A model generated the notes under the pieces. That model saw only the letters and a list, made by a program, of their open reading frames with translations. It searched no databases and was not told the origin of the DNA. This document shows, in pieces, positions 6,258 through 9,102 of a stretch of DNA of 9,102 nucleotides (position 1 is the first letter of the stretch; every line of letters starts with the position of its first letter). Position numbers and translations under genes: made by a program. The stretch comes from Bacteriovoracaceae bacterium UBA4097. Its GTDB lineage: Bacteria; Bdellovibrionota; Bacteriovoracia; Bacteriovoracales; Bacteriovoracaceae. The DNA lies in contig DFXX01000120.1 in assembly GCA_002381765.1 (NCBI GenBank), positions 1 through 9,102 on the forward strand, read 5' to 3'.

Positions 6258-7094
6258 TTAAGCAATATCTCTTTCGTCAACCTGGAAATCTGTAATTTCT
6301 ACTGTTGTTTGTTGCGCTTCTATTACAGGGGTATTCTTTTCTTGCTTCTTGTCAGGACTATTCAATTTCTTAAGAAGTGGTCTGCTTATTTTAGAAAAGT
6401 CTTTAAAAACCTCTTTCTCCATAACTTCTTGAAGTGCCACATCAGATATCCTAACGTTATGAATGTCTTTTAGAGTCTTGGCGATGTTCTTCATAAACTT
6501 CTCAGAATAGATTACGGCCATTACGTCCGCAACATCTGTCGCTTTGTTCATATCAGCCACTTCGTCCCACTTATCTTCTAGATAAGCATGTTTTGAGAAT
6601 ACATACATTTCATCAACGAGAACTTCGATATCGGTCCCGTTGGTTAGATTAGTTTCCCAAATGAGCATAGCTTCTTTCTTGTTTTTAGTATTAACTACCT
6701 TGAAAAGTTTCCATTCTTTGGCGTTAGTTATAATGAAAAAGTCAACTCCCGCTGTTAGGCAATAAGTCAAAGTTTGGTTGATATAGTCTGTCTTGATATC
6801 TACTCCAGATGACTTGGCTTCTATCACAAAATCATACTTTTCTTTCTTCTTGGAGTGCTTGCCTTCTGAGAGCTTTACTACATAGTCCAGTCTATTGTTC
6901 TTATCCTTGAATTCAGTTCTGAGATCATTGTACTTATCGTAGCCAAGAACATAGGCGAGTATGTCGTTGATAATGATTCGGGCATCTTCTTCAGTGGCAC
7001 TCTTACCTTTAGAAGCCAGAGACTGTACGTGAACGATGAATTTTTTGAGCTCGTTAGTGATGGGCTTTCTAAACTTGGCAGGTGCTTTAATCAT
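6258..7094 (-). CDS. HsdR N-terminal-like (type I restriction R-subunit) PD-(D/E)XK protein
   Basis: The preferred product is 278 residues from the ATG at 7094, which has GGAG 8 nt upstream and begins IKAPAKFRK, the way relatives of this family begin as I remember them. The reading frame extends 22 codons further to a TTG at 7160 without a ribosome site, so that longer form is less likely. The core is a nuclease fold of the HSDR_N type: LDYVV (D70), DFVIEAKSSG (E92, K94) and INQTLTYCLTAGVDFFIITN with Q107, the QxxxY motif typical of type I restriction R subunits. EWKLFKV follows. The helicase and translocase domains of a true HsdR are absent and no HsdM or HsdS is nearby, so this is a stand-alone nuclease-domain protein. 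The C-terminal third is a charged helical region ending in a flexible tail. It forms an operon with the zinc-ribbon membrane protein. Confidence 0.85.
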   Translation of the reverse strand: MIKAPAKFRKPITNELKKFIVHVQSLASKGKSATEEDARIIINDILAYVLGYDKYNDLRTEFKDKNNRLDYVVKLSEGKHSKKKEKYDFVIEAKSSGVDIKTDYINQTLTYCLTAGVDFFIITNAKEWKLFKVVNTKNKKEAMLIWETNLTNGTDIEVLVDEMYVFSKHAYLEDKWDEVADMNKATDVADVMAVIYSEKFMKNIAKTLKDIHNVRISDVALQEVMEKEVFKDFSKISRPLLKKLNSPDKKQEKNTPVIEAQQTTVEITDFQVDERDIA

Positions 7095-7102
7095 TCTAGT
7101 AT

Positions 7103-7106
7103 CTCC
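7103..7106 (-). promoter_or_regulatory. Shine-Dalgarno that decides the HsdR-N start
   Basis: The reverse strand reads GGAG with an 8-nt gap to the ATG at 7094. No comparable site precedes the in-frame TTG at 7160, so the shorter product is favoured. Confidence 0.6.
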
Positions 7107-7176
7107 GGTCTTGTAGGTAAGTGAGTATCCTTTCGGGAATAGTGAGCTAAACTTGGCCAAAGAAACTTTAAATCAT

Positions 7177-7216
7177 TGTATTAATACATTTTATTCAGTG
7201 TTTAGATCCATAAACT
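7177..7216. promoter_or_regulatory. Palindromic divergent intergenic region upstream of the HsdR-N operon
   Basis: TGTATTAATACA (7177-7188) is a perfect 12-bp palindrome. Just beyond it, GTTTA and TAAAC form a small hairpin around GATCCA within 7195-7216. On the minus strand the palindrome carries TACAAT, a -10-like hexamer. The rest of 7161-7331 holds no convincing gene or RNA. An operator is inferred from symmetry only. Confidence 0.3.
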
Positions 7217-7331
7217 GAAGAAGGGGTGGAAAAGTAGGGACGTTTAAGCTTTCTTGAGAGGAAATAGCTATCAGGATGCCGATGAATTCTAGAGTAGGCC
7301 TTTGCTTTAAAGATTCACACTAGGTTTGCAT

Positions 7332-7499
7332 ATGAGTAAATACAAGGTCGGGCAGAAATTTAAAAGGTGGTTTTGGGATGAAGCCGAATGGTCGGCATCC
7401 GTTCCATATTTACTTTATATCCTACCAGTTTTGCTAGTGAATTTTGCCATTCTCTTCAAGTTTAAGAATGTCATTTGGCAAAGAATGGTAAGTCCTTAG
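7332..7499 (+). CDS. Tiny single-helix membrane protein, first of a tandem pair
   Basis: This 55-residue frame starts at an ATG with AGG 7 nt upstream. The N-terminus is basic (KYKVGQKFKR), followed by a Trp-rich stretch (WFWDEAEW), one membrane helix at about residues 23-42 (VPYLLYILPVLLVNFAILFK) and a short basic tail. The charge pattern leaves orientation uncertain. It is followed 18 nt later by a second small membrane gene, and the two share a loose FKR ... LY.L ... FKF layout. Small phage-related or toxin-like membrane peptides have this form, but no family is recognised. Confidence 0.55.
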   Translation: MSKYKVGQKFKRWFWDEAEWSASVPYLLYILPVLLVNFAILFKFKNVIWQRMVSP

Positions 7500-7506
7500 T
7501 AGATAC

Positions 7507-7513
7507 GGAGGAG
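7507..7513 (+). promoter_or_regulatory. Strong Shine-Dalgarno supporting a TTG start at 7518
   Basis: GGAGGAG ends 4 nt before the TTG at 7518, a near-ideal ribosome site. It makes the non-ATG start credible and marks translation immediately after the upstream small gene stops at 7499. Confidence 0.65.
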
Positions 7514-7517
7514 CTAA

Positions 7518-7709
7518 TTGAAGACTACGAAGAAACAATTTAAGCGTCTTTATCACAAGACTCAGATAGAGTTCTTCAAAAGACCAAGCCTTTACATGTT
7601 GTTACTAATAGTGATGGCTACAGTTTATTTCAAGTTTCAATACAAATCGAGGCATAATGAGGTTGAAAGGAACCTTGAAAAAACTAGATTTTTATTATCG
7701 GTATTATGA
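7518..7709 (+). CDS. Tiny single-helix membrane protein, second of a tandem pair
   Basis: The 63-residue product starts at a TTG behind a strong GGAGGAG. It has a basic N-terminus (KTTKKQFKR, then KTQIEFFKR), one membrane helix at about residues 24-38 (SLYMLLLIVMATVYF) and a highly charged C-terminal segment (41-59, RHNEVERNLEKTR) likely to be helical. The shape, with a short cytoplasmic tail, a single helix and a charged helical stretch, recalls FtsL/FtsB-like bitopic proteins but is far too short to assign there. It is in an operon with the 7332 gene. No family is recognised. Confidence 0.65.
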   Translation: MKTTKKQFKRLYHKTQIEFFKRPSLYMLLLIVMATVYFKFQYKSRHNEVERNLEKTRFLLSVL

Positions 7710-7715
7710 TTTCAT

Positions 7716-7751
7716 TCATCCTGCCAATCACAAATAAGTTTAGGCAGATGA
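7716..7751. terminator. Possible hairpin between convergent genes
   Basis: TCAT-C-CTGCC (7716-7725) can pair with GGCAG-ATGA (7743-7751), with one bulged base and a 17-nt loop. It sits between the small membrane gene and the converging MerR gene, but no T-run follows on either strand, so termination is uncertain. Confidence 0.25.
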
Positions 7752-7762
7752 TCTTCAATAAA

Positions 7763-8116
7763 CTATTCAACGATCTCTCTTTTCTCAATAATTTCTAACA
7801 GTATTTTCTTACTTTTCTTTAGGTCTTTTATCCTCTTGTCTATTTTCTCAACTTCATCAAAAAACATTGCTTCTAGCTCTCTACACATTGGAACTCTATC
7901 AGTATGAAGAGTACAAGGAACGATATATTTAATTTTGCTCAATGGAACGCCAGCGGAAATAAAAAGCTGTATTCTCTCAATAATCTTCAAATGTTCTTTT
8001 GAGTATGTCCTGTAATTACTAGTATTTCTAATGGGTCTTATAAGCCCCATTTTTTCATAGTATCTAATTGAACGTGCCGAAACATTGGTCATTTTCACCA
8101 CTTCATGAATCTTCAT
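7763..8116 (-). CDS. MerR-family transcriptional regulator
   Basis: This 117-residue protein has the MerR layout. The winged-helix DNA-binding region is residues 1-70 (KIHEVVKMTNVSARSIRYYEKMGLI, then the wing RNTSNYRTYS), and a C-terminal coiled-coil dimerisation helix spans about 80-113. Two cysteines, C68 and C78 (IVPCTL...PMCRE), lie at the hinge between DNA-binding domain and coiled coil, where MerR relatives bind metals or sense thiols. The spacing differs from MerR, CueR or SoxR, so the signal cannot be named. The start ATG at 8116 has AAAGGG about 5 nt upstream. It is transcribed away from a GFA-family gene and shares a perfect palindrome with it, so it probably controls that gene and itself. 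Confidence 0.93.
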   Translation of the reverse strand: MKIHEVVKMTNVSARSIRYYEKMGLIRPIRNTSNYRTYSKEHLKIIERIQLFISAGVPLSKIKYIVPCTLHTDRVPMCRELEAMFFDEVEKIDKRIKDLKKSKKILLEIIEKREIVE

Positions 8117-8130
8117 CTTTTCCCTTTACC

Positions 8131-8168
8131 TTAACACAGTGTCATAGTTTAGGATATGATCCTAAACT
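8131..8168 (+). promoter_or_regulatory. Promoter and perfect MerR-type operator of the GFA gene
   Basis: AGTTTAGGAT (8146-8155) and ATCCTAAACT (8159-8168) form a perfect 10-bp dyad with a 3-nt ATG spacer. Rightward, TTAACA (8131-8136) and TATGAT (8155-8160) are separated by 18 nt. In that assignment the dyad covers the -10 instead of lying wholly in the spacer. Leftward, TATGAC (8141-8146) would place the dyad centre in the middle of the spacer, as in classic MerR promoters, but its -35 is poor. That dimeric MerR binds here is inferred. Confidence 0.65.
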
Positions 8169-8180
8169 CTAGGAGGGGAT

Positions 8181-8573
8181 ATGTTAAGTGGAAGCTGTTG
8201 CTGTCAAAAAATTCAATTTCGTTTAAAAGAGCAGCCGTCAATGATGGGAACTTGTCATTGTTCGAGATGTCGCAAAGTAGGCGCTAGTATTATGGTTTTT
8301 GTTAAAAAAGAATCTCTCGAAATTACAGAGGGCAAAGACTTTATTGGAACCTATTATCCTGAAGAGGGATATAAATATAAGAGAGATTTTTGTATAAAAT
8401 GTGGAACATCTTTAGGCGAGATCACATCAGAAGAGAATTCGTTCCCTATACCTGCAAATACTATAGATGGCGAGATTGAGCTCGAGAATAGTTTTCATGA
8501 ATTTATATCTGACAAACCCAAATGGCTAAAAATTTGTGACGAGGCTAAACAATTCTCGGGGCATCCTTGCTAA
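8181..8573 (+). CDS. GFA-family (CENP-V/glutathione-dependent formaldehyde-activating-like) zinc protein
   Basis: This 130-residue protein has the GFA family zinc-binding layout: SCCC (C6, C8), TCHCSRCRK (C25, C27, C30) and FCIKCGTSLG (C71, C74), with the characteristic CHCSxCR and CxxCGT motifs. GFA (Gfa) was described as condensing glutathione with formaldehyde, but most family members have no proven activity, so a thiol- or aldehyde-related cytoplasmic role is only a guess. The length is normal and all seven core cysteines are present. AGGAGG ends 4 nt before the ATG. It is controlled from the MerR operator immediately upstream and appears monocistronic. Confidence 0.92.
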   Translation: MLSGSCCCQKIQFRLKEQPSMMGTCHCSRCRKVGASIMVFVKKESLEITEGKDFIGTYYPEEGYKYKRDFCIKCGTSLGEITSEENSFPIPANTIDGEIELENSFHEFISDKPKWLKICDEAKQFSGHPC

Positions 8574-8640
8574 GGTTACTACGAAGAATTTTGTGTAAGG
8601 CTGTGCAGGCGCTTTTGAAAAATTGAAATGTTGTTTAGGA

Positions 8641-8687
8641 GGGGAAGACCGACAACAATTTACATGCCCCTAAAAATCCCCTTTTTT
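8641..8687 (+). terminator. Probable terminator after the GFA gene
   Basis: GGGGA (8641-8645) can pair with TCCCC (8677-8681), directly followed by six T. The loop is long (31 nt), and an alternative pairing of TTTAGG (8634-8639) with CCTAAA (8669-8674) competes, so folding is ambiguous. Confidence 0.4.
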
Positions 8688-8716
8688 GATGAATAATTCT
8701 ATAGTAGAACTCCTTC

Positions 8717-9102
8717 ATGAAAAAAATCCTCTTTATTGCTCTTCTACTAAATTCATTTACAACTTTTGCATTCGAATGCCCTAAGACCAAGCGAGAAGCT
8801 TTGGCCCTTAAGGATTACCATACGGTGATGTTAGAAGAGGATATTCGGGCCATCGAGAGGCTCAATAGTAGTATTACTCCGGAAAACCGTGATGCCGTCA
8901 TGGAGGAAGTGAATGCTATCTTTGATACTCAATTAAGGCCTCGGCAGCTTTTCTTGGCTAAGCTTGGTATGTGCCGTTATGATATTCCAGAAATGCCGGA
9001 TCGAGAGCAACGATGCGATGAGGTCGCAAGAGAACTAAAATATTTAAAAGTACAGTCACTCGTAATAAAAGATCGCTTAATGGAAATCTTGCTTTCTCTC
9101 CC
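8717..9102 (+). CDS. Secreted protein of unknown function, cut by the window edge
   Basis: An open frame of at least 128 codons starts at an ATG and continues past the window. The first 18 residues (MKKILFIALLLNSFTTFA) form a classical Sec signal peptide with a cleavage site after TFA, so the mature protein begins FECPK and is likely periplasmic or exported. The mature part is charged, helical and contains cysteines at about 21, 85 and 98 (ECP, MCRY, QRCDE), compatible with disulfide bonding outside the cytoplasm. No domain is recognised. No strong Shine-Dalgarno is visible. TATAGT at 8700-8705 is a possible -10 for its own promoter, following the GFA terminator. Confidence 0.85.
   Translation, partial: MKKILFIALLLNSFTTFAFECPKTKREALALKDYHTVMLEEDIRAIERLNSSITPENRDAVMEEVNAIFDTQLRPRQLFLAKLGMCRYDIPEMPDREQRCDEVARELKYLKVQSLVIKDRLMEILLSL

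Noticed and set aside
6240..6473. Rightward 77-residue hydrophobic frame opposite the end of the HsdR-N gene
   Set aside because: The apparent hydrophobicity is what the antisense of a lysine- and glutamate-rich C-terminus gives. No Shine-Dalgarno is present.
561..7094. A complete type I restriction-modification system
   Set aside because: Only an HsdR-N-like domain is present. There is no HsdM, no HsdS and no R-subunit translocase attached to it.
8664..8696. Ten-codon peptide after an SD-like AGGAGGGG
   Set aside because: The gap of 18 nt between the SD-like sequence and the ATG is too long, and the region is better explained as a terminator.

Overview
This is a low-GC (roughly 35-40 %) bacterial window dominated by accessory genes, with no rRNA, tRNA, CRISPR array or transposase visible. 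A Bdellovibrionota-type host (Bacteriovorax/Halobacteriovorax relatives) is a reasonable guess. It rests on the AT-rich coding style, the many small membrane proteins of unknown function, and the partial Sec-exported protein at the right edge. It is an inference from style, not from a marker gene.

Layout. Positions 1-505 hold a small membrane-protein locus whose two halves lie in different frames and could be joined by a -1 shift on an A8 run, followed by a hairpin terminator. Positions 561-3330 hold a divergent arrangement: a leftward DUF6998-like protein with an E-D-QxK nuclease signature, and a rightward operon of a PD-(D/E)XK/Schlafen-group-3-type (DUF2075) helicase overlapping a MazG-like nucleotide pyrophosphohydrolase. 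Positions 3308-3993 hold two leftward small genes: an unknown 78-residue protein and a two-helix membrane protein with a strong terminator between them. Positions 4106-5707 encode a leftward 533-residue fusion of a class I SAM methyltransferase to an HNH endonuclease, with a good sigma70-like promoter. Positions 5793-7094 hold a leftward two-gene operon of an HsdR-N-like nuclease protein and a zinc-ribbon membrane protein. Positions 7332-7709 hold a rightward pair of tiny single-helix membrane proteins that look distantly alike. Positions 7763-8573 hold a divergent MerR-family regulator and GFA-family zinc protein sharing a perfect 10+3+10 palindrome. From 8717 a secreted, cysteine-containing protein runs off the window.

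How the genes may work together. Four genes with nuclease signatures of at least three kinds (stand-alone DUF6998, helicase-fused PD-(D/E)XK, HNH fused to a methyltransferase, and HsdR-N), plus a nucleotide pyrophosphohydrolase, lie within 6.5 kb. This resembles a defence island, with three candidate units: DUF6998 / DUF2075-MazG, the methyltransferase-HNH fusion, and HsdR-N with its zinc-ribbon membrane partner. None matches a named defence system that I can recognise with confidence. The MerR-GFA pair looks like an independent stress or redox module.
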